Made by a program: the position numbers and the translations under genes. The notes below the pieces were generated by a model that was given only the letters and a program-made list of their open reading frames with translations, had not been told where the DNA came from and made no database searches. From CAZXFA01 sp964640085 (GTDB lineage: Bacteria > Actinomycetota > UBA4738 > HRBIN12), in contig CAZXFA010000014.1 in the NCBI GenBank assembly GCA_964640085.1, forward strand, positions 1-64,000: a stretch of 64,000 bases of DNA, written 5' to 3'. Positions 26,763 to 36,068 of this stretch are shown in pieces. Every line of letters begins with the position of its first letter. Position 1 is the stretch's first letter.

Positions 26763-28952
26763 CTACTCCTCCATCACGACCCGCACATCGCCCTCACGGT
26801 CCAGGAGCGAGAACGACGTGATCTCGCCTTCCCGCCGGAACAGGAGGCTGATCCGGCTCTCGCCCACCAGCAGGTTGCGTACCTCGACGGTGTTGAGCCA
26901 GGTCGGCAGGTGCGGCTGGTTCACGCGGAGAAGGTTCCGGTGGGCCCGGGCGGAGATCCCGAGCATCGCCTGGAGCATCAGGTACGGGGAGCCCGCCGCC
27001 CATGCCTGAGGGGAGCAGGCGATCGGGTAGCTGACCGGGCGGTTCGGCGTCCGACGCGTGAAGCCGCAGAAGAGCTCGGGCAGCCGGAGGTAGTCCGCGG
27101 TGATCGCCGCGTCGAACAGCGCCGTCGCCACCCGGTTCGTCGCTCGCGCGAGCCCGTACCGCTTCATCCCGGCCGCGATCAAGGCGTTGTCGTGCGGCCA
27201 GACCGAGCCGTTGTGGTAGCTCATGGGGTTGTAGGCGGCCGCCCCCTTGCTCATCGTCCGGATGCCCCAGCCGCTGAACATGTCCGGGGAGAGGAGGCGC
27301 CTGGCCAGCGCGTCGGCCTTGTCGTCGTCGACGATCCCGCAGTACAGGCCGTGTCCCGGGTTCGACATCACCGTGCGCACCGGCTGCTTCTCGCCGTCGA
27401 GGGCGGCGGCGAAGTAGCGCTCGTCCTCCATCCAGAAGACCTCGTTGAAGCGAGCCCGCAGGCGGAGCCCCTCGAGCTCCAGGCGGGTCGCCTCCTCCTC
27501 GCGCCCCAGGGCTCGGTAGACGTCGGCCATCCGCTGCTTGGCCAGGTAGACGTACGCCTGCACCTCCGCGAGCGCCATCGGCGGCTCCGCCGGGCGGCCG
27601 TCGTCGTGGACGATCGCATCGTGCGAGTCCTTCCACCCCTGGTTGCGGAGCCCGCGGGGCGACCGGCACAGGTACTCGACGAAGCCGTCCCCATCGAGAT
27701 CTCCGTACCGATCGATCCAGGAGAGGGCGGCCTCCGCCGCCGGCAGGAGCTTCTCCGCGAACGCGACGTCGCCCGTCCATCGGAAGTGCTGCGCGTACAC
27801 GATCAGGAACCACGGCGTGGCGTCCACCGACCCGAAGTAGGGGGTGTGGGGAACGACACCGGCCCGGGCGAGCTCCCCCCGACGGATCTCGTGGAGGATC
27901 TTGCCCGGTTGCTCGTCCCGCCAGTCGTCGACCTCCGTCCCCTGCTTGTCGGCGAGCAGCTGGAGGGCCTCGCGGGCGGAGCGCGTGTTCACCATCAGGA
28001 GCTGGTGGGCGGTGATCAGCGAGTCTCGGCCGAAGACCGTGACGTACCACGGGATCCCCGCGGCGAGGACGCCGCCGTCGGCGGTCTCCGTCCAGAGCGC
28101 TCGGAGGTCGCGCAGGCTCCGATCCAGGAGCTGGTTGTACAGCTCGTTGTCGGTCGCGATCCTGGTCGACCCGCGCTCCCACTCCTCGTAGGACCGGCGG
28201 AGCACGTGGATCGCGTGATCGAAGTCCACGGCCGCGACGGGCCCGTCCTCCTCGACGGGCTCGACCGTCAGCCCCACGAGCTTGGTCTGGTACGGACCCA
28301 GGTGGAGCCGGAAGAGGGCCACCGCCGTGACCCCATCCACCTCGATCCGGTCGGGCCGGGCGGCGAAGGACACCCGGGTGGATCGTCGCACCCGATCGCG
28401 CCCCTGGCAGACGAACTCGACCGTCCCGCGGTCGATCGCGGGGGGGCGGGGCTGCTCCGGTACCTCGCGCGCCATGCCGCGCACCTCGAAGATGTCGGCG
28501 AAGTCGGCGGCGAACCGGAACTCCAGGTCGATCTCCACGGGTGACGGGTTGTAGTTCTTCACCCGGACCCGCTCGAACAGCCGACCGTTGATCGCCCGGA
28601 TCCGGCGGATGTTGAGGGTCTGCTGCGGAACCACCACCTCGCCTTCGCGGAAGAGATCCGGGTTGGTGAGGTCGACGTGCGACATGTAGCCGCGCTCGGA
28701 CGAGGACGACAGCAGCACGGGGTCCCGCCCGTTGATCGTCATCCGGAAGAGCGAGAGGAACCGCGTGTCCCGTGCGTACAGACCGAGTCCGAAGTCCCCG
28801 CCGTGATCCAGGTTCCCCTCGAGGTCCGAGTACAGGAAGGTGTCGCCCTCCTTGACCGAGAGCGTCTTGCTGGCGAGATCGGTGAGCAGGATGGGCGGGC
28901 TCCCCGGCTGGGGGTGGGAGGAAGCGGGGCGAACCTCCGCATGCGCATCCAT
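26763..28952 (-). CDS. Glycogen debranching-like amylo-alpha-1,6-glucosidase family protein
   Basis: 729-residue protein with an N-terminal beta-sandwich domain of the GDE_N_bis type (about 25-215, GGDFGLGLYARDTRFLS near its start) and an alpha/alpha toroid glucoside-hydrolase domain (about 260-690, with WYVTVFGRDSLITA and YHNGSVWPHDNALIA). These architectures occur in bacterial debranching enzymes and relatives acting on alpha-glucans or sucrose-like glycosides; the substrate is not certain. The ATG at 28952 is preferred over a TTG at 28997, because that TTG coincides with the -35 box of a good promoter and would lie upstream of the transcription start. AGGA precedes the ATG. Confidence 0.85.
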   Translation of the reverse strand: MDAHAEVRPASSHPQPGSPPILLTDLASKTLSVKEGDTFLYSDLEGNLDHGGDFGLGLYARDTRFLSLFRMTINGRDPVLLSSSSERGYMSHVDLTNPDLFREGEVVVPQQTLNIRRIRAINGRLFERVRVKNYNPSPVEIDLEFRFAADFADIFEVRGMAREVPEQPRPPAIDRGTVEFVCQGRDRVRRSTRVSFAARPDRIEVDGVTAVALFRLHLGPYQTKLVGLTVEPVEEDGPVAAVDFDHAIHVLRRSYEEWERGSTRIATDNELYNQLLDRSLRDLRALWTETADGGVLAAGIPWYVTVFGRDSLITAHQLLMVNTRSAREALQLLADKQGTEVDDWRDEQPGKILHEIRRGELARAGVVPHTPYFGSVDATPWFLIVYAQHFRWTGDVAFAEKLLPAAEAALSWIDRYGDLDGDGFVEYLCRSPRGLRNQGWKDSHDAIVHDDGRPAEPPMALAEVQAYVYLAKQRMADVYRALGREEEATRLELEGLRLRARFNEVFWMEDERYFAAALDGEKQPVRTVMSNPGHGLYCGIVDDDKADALARRLLSPDMFSGWGIRTMSKGAAAYNPMSYHNGSVWPHDNALIAAGMKRYGLARATNRVATALFDAAITADYLRLPELFCGFTRRTPNRPVSYPIACSPQAWAAGSPYLMLQAMLGISARAHRNLLRVNQPHLPTWLNTVEVRNLLVGESRISLLFRREGEITSFSLLDREGDVRVVMEE

Positions 28953-28968
28953 CGAGGTGATCCTCGCG

Positions 28969-28997
28969 AGTCTAGGTTCGGTCTCGGGCACGTTCAA
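28969..28997 (-). promoter_or_regulatory. Promoter of the debranching enzyme gene
   Basis: On the minus strand TTGAAC (28997-28992) and TAGACT (28974-28969) are separated by exactly 17 bases. The predicted start point falls about ten bases before the ATG at 28952, with AGGA within the short leader. Confidence 0.65.
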
Positions 28998-29032
28998 TGA
29001 CCATCCTCACAGGACTACGAGCGGCGGCGAGC

Positions 29033-29893
29033 CTATCGCTCGACGATCTCCGGACCGGTGGCGCGGATCGAAACCGGCAGGACCCGCCACCCGTCCACCT
29101 GGTGGACCACCTCGGCGGGATCGCGAGGGAAGGCGAGCAGGGACGGCCCCGCGCCAGAGACGCAGATCGGCATCTTGGCTCCCAGGCGCTCGAAGACCTC
29201 CCCCACCTGCGGCACGAGCGAGAGCCGGACCGCCTGATGGAGCCGATCGCGGAGGGCGAGGTGCAGCAGCTCGCGGTCGCCCTCCACGAGGGCCTGGACC
29301 ACCAGCGCTCCGTGGGCCACGTTGAAGACAGCGTCACCGAGGGGCACGCGTTCGGGCAGCGCGCGCCGGGCCTCCCCGGTCGGGAGTCGGGCGCGGGGAA
29401 CGAGCACCACGGGCGTGAGCGCGTCCGAGACCTCGAAGCGCCGGACCCGCCCGTCTGCGATCACCGTCAGGCCTCCGAAGGCGGCCGGGGCCGCGTTGTC
29501 CGGATGACCTTCGAGCCCGGCGGCATGATCGAACACCGACGGCGGATCGAGGGCGGCTGGGATCCCCAGCAGGAGCCGGCCGATCGCCACCCCTGCGACC
29601 GCGGCGGCGGACGATGACCCGAGCCCGCGCTCCAGCGGGATCCGGTTCACGCCGCGCAGCTGCACGGGCGGGAGCGTCGAGCCAGCCTTCTGGGCGACCG
29701 ACCGCATCGCCCGACTCACGATGTCGGTGCCGTCCACCGGGAGCTCGTCCGCGCCCTCGCCATCCCATCGCACCCCCGACCCGGCTCCCGTCTCGACCGT
29801 GACCTCGTTGCACAGGTCGAGCGCGAGTCCGAAGCAGTCGAAGCCTGGGCCGAGGTTGGCCGAGGTGGCCGGGACCCGGACGGTGACGCGCAC
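29033..29893 (-). CDS. thrB: Homoserine kinase
   Basis: GHMP-family kinase phosphorylating homoserine for threonine synthesis. From the GTG at 29893 it has 286 residues. The N-terminal VPATSANLGPGFD (about 7-19) and the ATP motif PLERGLGSSSAAAVAG (about 84-99) are diagnostic, with CVSGAGPSLLAF near 244. It starts 2 nt after the thrC stop. It ends the argS-lysA-hom-thrC-thrB run. Confidence 0.94.
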   Translation of the reverse strand: MRVTVRVPATSANLGPGFDCFGLALDLCNEVTVETGAGSGVRWDGEGADELPVDGTDIVSRAMRSVAQKAGSTLPPVQLRGVNRIPLERGLGSSSAAAVAGVAIGRLLLGIPAALDPPSVFDHAAGLEGHPDNAAPAAFGGLTVIADGRVRRFEVSDALTPVVLVPRARLPTGEARRALPERVPLGDAVFNVAHGALVVQALVEGDRELLHLALRDRLHQAVRLSLVPQVGEVFERLGAKMPICVSGAGPSLLAFPRDPAEVVHQVDGWRVLPVSIRATGPEIVER

Positions 29894-29895
29894 GG

Positions 29896-30948
29896 CTACA
29901 GCCCGAGCTCGGCCGCGACCGCGTGTGGTTCGGGGGGCACGGTCGGCGGGTGCGCGGCCCCCGAGATCGCCCACTCCGGGTCCTTCAGCCCGTGCCCGGT
30001 GAGGACGCAGACGACGGTCGTATCCCGCGACAGTCCACCCTCCGCGGCCAGGTGCAGGAGCCCGGCCACGCTCGCGGCCGAGGCGGGTTCGACGAAGAGT
30101 CCCTCGCGGGCCACCCGTCGATAGGCCGCGAGGATCTCCCGATCCGTCACGGCCGAGATCGAGCCCTCGGACTCCTTGGCGGCGGCGACCGCCCGGTCCC
30201 ACGAGGCGGGGTTGCCGATCCGGATCGCCGTGGCGATCGTCTGCGGCTCGGCGATCGGCTCCCCACGGACGATCGGCGCCGCGCCGGCCGCCTGGAAGCC
30301 GAACAGCCTCGGCGGCTCGTGGATCACGCCGTCCCGCAGGTACTCCGAGTAGCCCATCCAGTGGCTCGAGATGTTCCCGGCGTTGCCGACCGGGACACAG
30401 TGCAGGTCGGGCGCCCGTCCCAGCCCGTCGCAGATCTCGAACGCGGCGGTCTTCTGCCCCTCGAGCCGGTACGGGTTGAGCGAGTTCACCAGGGTGACCG
30501 GATAGTGCTCCGCGAGACCCCGGGCGAGGGCGAGGGACGCGTCGAAGTTGCCGTCCACCTCCAGAACGCGAGCGGCGTGGACGAGCGTCCCGGCCATCTT
30601 GCCCAGCGCGACCTTGCCCTTGGGCACGAGCACGGCGCAGGGGATCCCCGCCTTGCCGGCGTAGGCGGCGGCGGACGCGCTCGTGTTGCCGGTCGACGCG
30701 CAGACCACCGCCTTCGACCCCTCCTCAAGCGCCTTGCTGATCGCGAGCGTCATCCCGCGGTCCTTGAACGAGGCGGTGGGGTTGGCCCCCTCGTACTTCA
30801 GCCACACCTCGCATCCCGTCTCGGCCGAGAGCGACTCCGAGCGCACGAGTGGCGTCCCGCCTTCGCCCAGGGTGATCACCTGGGTGGCGTCGGTGACCGG
30901 CAACCGATCCCGGTACTCCTCGATCACCCCACGCCAGGGGCGGGCCAT
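29896..30948 (-). CDS. thrC: Threonine synthase
   Basis: PLP enzyme converting O-phosphohomoserine to threonine. The 350 residues start at the ATG at 30948, which shares one base with the hom stop (TGATG). The PLP-lysine motif is PTASFKDRGM (about 56-65) and the phosphate-cradle glycines are in PVGNAGNIS (about 180-188). The short, threonine-synthase class I-like form is typical of actinobacteria. Confidence 0.95.
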   Translation of the reverse strand: MARPWRGVIEEYRDRLPVTDATQVITLGEGGTPLVRSESLSAETGCEVWLKYEGANPTASFKDRGMTLAISKALEEGSKAVVCASTGNTSASAAAYAGKAGIPCAVLVPKGKVALGKMAGTLVHAARVLEVDGNFDASLALARGLAEHYPVTLVNSLNPYRLEGQKTAAFEICDGLGRAPDLHCVPVGNAGNISSHWMGYSEYLRDGVIHEPPRLFGFQAAGAAPIVRGEPIAEPQTIATAIRIGNPASWDRAVAAAKESEGSISAVTDREILAAYRRVAREGLFVEPASAASVAGLLHLAAEGGLSRDTTVVCVLTGHGLKDPEWAISGAAHPPTVPPEPHAVAAELGL

Positions 30949-32240
30949 CACTCCTCCGCCTCCACCCTTAGGATGCTCCGGATCTCGTGCACCGCCGGGA
31001 CGCCCCGAAGCTCGCGGACCGTCGCCTGGAAGGCGCCCTCGCGCGCCCGATGGGTGACGAACACGAGCTGCGCGTCCTCCCCCGTCCCCTCCTGCCACAC
31101 GCTCTTGATGGACACGCCGTTGCGGCCGAACACGCTGGCGATCTCCGCCAGGACGCCCGGACGGTCCTCGACCCGGAGGAGGAGGTAGTACTGGCCGGTC
31201 ACCTCCGACATCGGCCGGATGCTCCGCTCGTGGAAGCAGGTGCACCCCACGCCACGCGTCTCGCCCAGAAGGTTCCGGGCGACGGTGACGAGGTCCCCGA
31301 TCACCGCCGTGGCGGTCGGCTCACCGCCCGCCCCGCGGCCGTAGAACATCAGCTCCCCCACCGCGTCGCCCTCGACGAACACCGCGTTGTGGGCGTCGCG
31401 CACGGCCGCGAGCGGGTGGGTGCTCGGGATCATCGCCGGGTGCACACGGACGGCGATCCGGTCCTCCCCGTCGAGCTCCGCGATCGCCAGGAGCTTGACG
31501 ACGTACCCGAGACGGTGGGCGAACGCGATGTCCTCGGCGGTGACGCGGTCGATGCCCTCCCGGAAGACCTCCGGTGCCGTGACGCGAGCGTTGAACGCGA
31601 TCGAGGCCAGGATCGCGCACTTGGCGGCGGCGTCGTGCCCGTCCACGTCCGCGCCTGGATCGGCCTCCGCGTACCCCAACCGCTGGGCCTGCGCCAACGC
31701 CTCGGAGAACGAGATGCCCTCTTCCGACATCCTCGTGAGGACGTAGTTCGTCGTGCCGTTCACGATCCCGGTGACCCGGCGGATCCGCTCGCCGGTGAGC
31801 GACTCCTTGATCGGGCGGATCAGCGGGATGCCACCCCCCACCGCCGCTTCGAAGTACAGATCGAGCCCCTTGGCGTCGGAGGCGTCGAACAGCTCGCGCC
31901 CCCGCGTGGCAAGGAGCTCCTTGTTGGCCGTCACCACCGGCTTGTCGCGCTCGAACGCGGCCATGACCAGCGAGCCGGCCGGCTCGCTCCCCCCGATCAG
32001 CTCGCACACGATGTCGACGCCGGGGTCGTCGACCACGGTCATCGGATCGGCCACGATCCGGGCGGGGTCCAGTGGCACGTCGCGCGGCCGGGAGGGATCG
32101 CGGACGGCGACCCGAACGACGTCCAGCCGGCACCCCGCGCGTCGGGCGATCTCGTCGACGTGGCCATCCAGCAGGCGGACGACGGCCGCCCCCACGGTGC
32201 CGCAGCCGAGCAGGCCGACCCCTAGCGTCCGGTCGCTCAC
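30948..32240 (-). CDS. hom: Homoserine dehydrogenase with ACT domain
   Basis: NAD(P)-dependent reduction of aspartate semialdehyde to homoserine, the branch point to threonine and methionine. The 430 residues start at a GTG overlapping the lysA stop (GTGA). Rossmann motif LGCGTVG (about 11-17), the catalytic NGTTNYVLT (about 182-190) and a C-terminal ACT domain (about 350-428, DRPGVLAEIASVFGRNGVSI) for threonine feedback control are visible. Confidence 0.96.
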   Translation of the reverse strand: MSDRTLGVGLLGCGTVGAAVVRLLDGHVDEIARRAGCRLDVVRVAVRDPSRPRDVPLDPARIVADPMTVVDDPGVDIVCELIGGSEPAGSLVMAAFERDKPVVTANKELLATRGRELFDASDAKGLDLYFEAAVGGGIPLIRPIKESLTGERIRRVTGIVNGTTNYVLTRMSEEGISFSEALAQAQRLGYAEADPGADVDGHDAAAKCAILASIAFNARVTAPEVFREGIDRVTAEDIAFAHRLGYVVKLLAIAELDGEDRIAVRVHPAMIPSTHPLAAVRDAHNAVFVEGDAVGELMFYGRGAGGEPTATAVIGDLVTVARNLLGETRGVGCTCFHERSIRPMSEVTGQYYLLLRVEDRPGVLAEIASVFGRNGVSIKSVWQEGTGEDAQLVFVTHRAREGAFQATVRELRGVPAVHEIRSILRVEAEE

Positions 32241-34078
32241 GCACCCCCCGCATCCGGCCCCGGTTCGGGGCCGATCCAGACCGCCATCAGGATCTCGTCC
32301 TCGTAACCGTAGGACTTCTTGGCGTGGCGCACGAGCCTGCCCTCCTCGACGAAGCCGAACCGCCGGTACAGGGCGATCGCAGGGCCGTTGTGCGGGTACA
32401 CGGTGAGCTCGATCCGCTCCACCCCCATCGCGCGTCCCCAGCGGAAGGCCTCGGCCATCAGGGCCGATCCGATGCCCCGGCCCCGGTGCGAACGCACCAC
32501 ATGCATCCCGAGCGTGGCGACGTGGCGGATCGCGGGATGCTCGACGTGCCGGCGGATCGAGAGGCTGCCCACCACCCGATCCCCGTCGACCGCGAGGAGG
32601 TGGGCTCCCTCCTCGTCCCACGAGCGGCGGAAGCGCATCCGGTAGCTCGAGACCGAGCGTTCCACCACCTCCGTCTGGATCAGCCGTCCCTCCTCGGCGA
32701 CGTCCCGGTATCCCTGGAGGAACGATCGCGCGTCGCGTGGTCGGGCGGGGCGGATCAGGACGCCGTCCGGTGGGACCGCGGACGGTGGGGTGGGCTCCGC
32801 GACCTCGAGCCGCTCGAGATCGGCGGCATCCTCGCGCCGGAGCCATCGACGGCTGGCGGCGTCCCGGACGGCGACGACCGTCGGGCGGCCGACCCGGTTG
32901 TAGGTGCTGGCCATGGAGTACGTGTAGGCACCGGTCGCCGCGAACGCGATCAGGTCACCCGGCCGGAGGTCCTGCGGGAGCTTCACGTCTTCTGCCAGAA
33001 CATCCCCCGACTCGCAGTGACGCCCGACGATGTCGACCACGGCCGGGGCTGAGGCGCGCCGGGGTCCGGCGACGGCCACCGTGTACCGGGCGCCGTAGAG
33101 CATGGGCCGGATGTTGTCGGACATCCCGCCGTCCACCGCGACGATCGCCCGCCCGTTCGGCGAGTGCTTAACCGTTCCCACGCGGTACAGGGTCAGCATC
33201 GAGGTACCCACCACCGCCCGCCCCGGCTCGACCAGGACGTGGGGGGCGGGTAGACCACGCTCGCGGGCGCCCTGCCGGACCCGTTCGACGAGGGCCGGGG
33301 CGAGCTCGTCGAGCGCGAGCGGCGCCTCGTCCGTGTACGCGACCCCGAAGCCACCGCCCACGTCCACCAGGTCGGCCGAGAAACCCGTCTCTTCCCGCAG
33401 CCGCACCAGGAGATCCAGAAGCACGTCGACCGCCGCCAGGTACGGCCCCGGCTCGAGCACCTGGGACCCGATGTGCGCGTGGATCCCCACGAGCCGGACG
33501 TGCTCCAGCTCCATCGCCTGTCGGACGGTGGCCGGCACGAGCGACAGCGCCGTCCCGAACTTCGATCCGGCCGCGCCGGTCACGATCTTGCGGTGCGCCC
33601 CGGCGCCGACCTCCGGGATCACCCGCAGCATGATCGGCTGGACCGCGCCACCCACCGCGGCGATGCGATCGATCCGCTCGAGCTCCTCGGGGTTGTCCAC
33701 GTTCACCAGCCGCACACCCGAGGCCACCGCGAAGCGGAGCTCCTCGTCCGTCTTGTTGTTCCCGTGCAGGACGATGCGGTCGCCGCCGACCCCGGCGCGC
33801 AGGCAGGCCTCCAACTCTCCGCCGGTCGAGACCAGCAGGTCCAGCCCCTCCTCGGCGACCAGCCGGATCGCCGCGCGTGAGGTGAAGGCCTTCACCGCGT
33901 ACAGCGGGTGCGGGAACAGGGCCGCGAACGCGCGCACCCTGGTCCGCAGGTGCTCCTCATCCACGACCAAGAGCGGCGTCCCGTACCGACGAGCCAGCGC
34001 CTCCGCGGACGTCCCCGCGATCCGGAGCCCGTCCGGCGCGAACGTCGCGTGGTCGGGCCACGGCCCGCCGCTAGCCAT
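32237..34078 (-). CDS. lysA: Diaminopimelate decarboxylase fused to a GNAT acetyltransferase
   Basis: 613 residues, against about 420-450 for usual LysA. Residues 1-425 form a complete decarboxylase making lysine from meso-diaminopimelate: PLP-Lys63 (YAVKAF), HIGSQV (about 200-205), EPGRAVVG and the catalytic cysteine motif CESGD. After a short linker, residues 439-600 form a GNAT domain with the acetyl-CoA motif RGRGIGSAL (about 532-540) and NGPAIALYRRFGF (about 564-576). No stop or start signal separates the halves. The acetyl acceptor is unknown. It overlaps argS by 8 nt and hom by 4 nt. Confidence 0.93.
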   Translation of the reverse strand: MASGGPWPDHATFAPDGLRIAGTSAEALARRYGTPLLVVDEEHLRTRVRAFAALFPHPLYAVKAFTSRAAIRLVAEEGLDLLVSTGGELEACLRAGVGGDRIVLHGNNKTDEELRFAVASGVRLVNVDNPEELERIDRIAAVGGAVQPIMLRVIPEVGAGAHRKIVTGAAGSKFGTALSLVPATVRQAMELEHVRLVGIHAHIGSQVLEPGPYLAAVDVLLDLLVRLREETGFSADLVDVGGGFGVAYTDEAPLALDELAPALVERVRQGARERGLPAPHVLVEPGRAVVGTSMLTLYRVGTVKHSPNGRAIVAVDGGMSDNIRPMLYGARYTVAVAGPRRASAPAVVDIVGRHCESGDVLAEDVKLPQDLRPGDLIAFAATGAYTYSMASTYNRVGRPTVVAVRDAASRRWLRREDAADLERLEVAEPTPPSAVPPDGVLIRPARPRDARSFLQGYRDVAEEGRLIQTEVVERSVSSYRMRFRRSWDEEGAHLLAVDGDRVVGSLSIRRHVEHPAIRHVATLGMHVVRSHRGRGIGSALMAEAFRWGRAMGVERIELTVYPHNGPAIALYRRFGFVEEGRLVRHAKKSYGYEDEILMAVWIGPEPGPDAGGA

Positions 34079-35744
34079 CCGAGCGCTCCATCGACTCCGG
34101 GGCGGACACGCCCACGAGCTGCAGCAGGATCGCGATCACCTGCTTCGTTGCCACACAGAGCCACAGACGAGCCTGCGTGAGCGGGTCGTCATCGGAGATC
34201 ACGGGGCAGTCGGTGTAGAAGCGGTGGAACCGAGCGGCGACGTCCTGGGCGGCGTGCGTGAGCCGGTGGGGGGCGCGGAGCTCGGCCGCGCGGCGGATCT
34301 CGGCCGGCACGTCGGCCAGCGCACGGAGCAGTTCGAGCTCGGGCTCGGTCGTCAGGAGCGCCAGATCGGCCTCCGCCGCCGGGCGCAGCTCGACTCCTCG
34401 CTCGGCGGCCCTGCGCATGATCGACGCGATCCGAGCGTGCCCGTACTGCACGTAGTACACGGGGTTGTCCATGGAACGGCGCTTCACCGCCTCGATGTCG
34501 AAGTTCATCGTCACGTCGTTGCTGAACATCAGCAGGTGGAACCGCGTGGCGTCGACCCCCACCTCGTCGAGCAGCTCGTCGAGCGTCACGAAGTTGCCAC
34601 TCCGCTTGCCCATCGGGACGGGGGCACCCTCGCGCAGGAACGCCACCCACTGGTAGATGACCATCTCGACTTGCTCGGGGTCGAAGCCCAGCGCCTGCGC
34701 CGCGCCGCGGACGCGGGCGACGTCGCCGTGGTGATCCGCCCCCCACACGTACAACAGGTGATCGAACCCCCGCGAGAACTTGTCGATCACGTAGGCGCAG
34801 TCTGCCGCGAAGTACGTGTGGGCGCCGCTCGAGCGGATCAGGACCCGGTCCTTGTCGTCGCCGAACGCCGTCGAGCGGAACCACACGGCCCCCTCCGCGT
34901 CGTAGGCGTACCCGGCTTCGCGGAGTCGGGCGACCGCGACGTCGATCTCCCCGCGCTCGGCGAGCGAAGCCTCGGTCGTGTAGACGTCGAAGCGCACGTC
35001 GAACCGATCGAGCGTCGTCTGGATCCACCCCAGGACCCGTCGCACCCCTTCCACCCGCAGCCGCGCCGATCGGTCGTCGGGGCGCAGGTCGGCCAAACCG
35101 GGGCCCTGGGCGTCCAGGATCTGGCGAGCGAGGTCGGCGACGTAGTCGCCGTGGTAGCCGTCCTCGGGCACCTCGGCCTCGCGCCCGACGAGCTGCAGGA
35201 AGCGGGCCTCGATCGAGGAGCCGAACCGATCCATCTGGCCTCCGGCGTCGTTGAAGTAGTACTCGCGCTCGACCTCCCACCCGGTGAAGGACAGCAGGCG
35301 CGCGAGCGCGTCGCCGATCGCAGCGTTCCGAGCGTGGCCGAGCGTGAGCGGCCCCGTCGGGTTGGCGCTCACGAACTCGACCTGAGCCCGGCGGCCGGTG
35401 GGCTCGGCGCGCCCGTAGTCCCCTCCGCGGTCTGCCACCTCCCGCAGCACGGCGTGCAGCCACGCGCGCGTGAGCCGGAAGTTGACGAACCCGGGTCCCG
35501 CGGGCTCGGCGGACGCGACCGCCTCGTCGGGTGGGAGGCGCTCCACGATCAGCTCCGCCACCTCGCGCGGGGACCGTCCGACCCGCTCGGCGAGCACTAG
35601 CGCGACGTTGGTGGCGAGGTCCCCGTGCTCCTTCTGCCGAGGCTTCAGGAGGACGACCGGGGGCCAGGGGCCCTCGATACCGAGCTCGTCCGCGCTGGCC
35701 GCGAGCGCCTCGCGCACCAGCTCGGCCAGCCGTTCCTCGATCAC
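34071..35744 (-). CDS. argS: Arginyl-tRNA synthetase
   Basis: Charges tRNA-Arg with arginine. The 557 residues include the N-terminal Add-1 domain (about 1-85), the class I HIGH variant TLGHARN (about 134-140) in GPLTLGHARNA, the MGKRSGN segment in place of KMSKS (about 372-378) and a C-terminal DALR anticodon-binding domain (about 430-557, YVQYGHARI). It is the first gene of the lysine/threonine run. A tRNA-Arg(CCG) lies close upstream on the other strand. Confidence 0.96.
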   Translation of the reverse strand: MIEERLAELVREALAASADELGIEGPWPPVVLLKPRQKEHGDLATNVALVLAERVGRSPREVAELIVERLPPDEAVASAEPAGPGFVNFRLTRAWLHAVLREVADRGGDYGRAEPTGRRAQVEFVSANPTGPLTLGHARNAAIGDALARLLSFTGWEVEREYYFNDAGGQMDRFGSSIEARFLQLVGREAEVPEDGYHGDYVADLARQILDAQGPGLADLRPDDRSARLRVEGVRRVLGWIQTTLDRFDVRFDVYTTEASLAERGEIDVAVARLREAGYAYDAEGAVWFRSTAFGDDKDRVLIRSSGAHTYFAADCAYVIDKFSRGFDHLLYVWGADHHGDVARVRGAAQALGFDPEQVEMVIYQWVAFLREGAPVPMGKRSGNFVTLDELLDEVGVDATRFHLLMFSNDVTMNFDIEAVKRRSMDNPVYYVQYGHARIASIMRRAAERGVELRPAAEADLALLTTEPELELLRALADVPAEIRRAAELRAPHRLTHAAQDVAARFHRFYTDCPVISDDDPLTQARLWLCVATKQVIAILLQLVGVSAPESMERSDG

Positions 35745-35758
35745 GGCCGGGTCGCCAC

Positions 35759-36030
35759 TCAGCCCGCCACCTCGACCGCGTGACGGACCGCCTCGATCCC
35801 GTCGGCTGCGTCGGTGGGCTTCGTCGGGTGCGCGAACATGTCCGAAGGGTATCCGGGGTCCGTCCGGGTGTGGCGATCGATCCCGCTCAGCACGACGGCC
35901 GGCACCTCGACGTCCTCGGGGAGCTCGCGGAGACGACGGACGACCTCGGCCGGGAACAGGTGAGCTCGAGCAGCCCGAGAAACACCGGGTCGTCCTCGAC
36001 GATCAGGACCTGTGGAGCCACGTCCGACAC
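35759..36030 (-). pseudogene. Response-regulator receiver-domain remnant, internally deleted and frameshifted
   Basis: From the GTG at 36030 the frame reads a typical receiver start, VLIVEDDPVFLGLLEL (to about 35962). The receiver-like sequence then continues in another frame from 35959 as FPAEVVRRLRELPE, VPAVVLSG and MFAHPTKP, ending at the TGA at 35759. The combined length is about 90 residues against about 120, and the missing part is the strand carrying the phosphorylated Asp. The original frame stops early. I infer an internal deletion plus frame change; a sequencing or assembly error cannot be excluded. Fourteen bases separate it from argS, same strand. Confidence 0.7.
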
Positions 36031-36068
36031 AGGATAGGCCCCGTTCCCGGACCCTCGGGCCCGGTTGC

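Noticed and set aside
28953..28997. TTG start for the debranching enzyme
   Set aside because: Coincides with the -35 hexamer of a well-spaced promoter.
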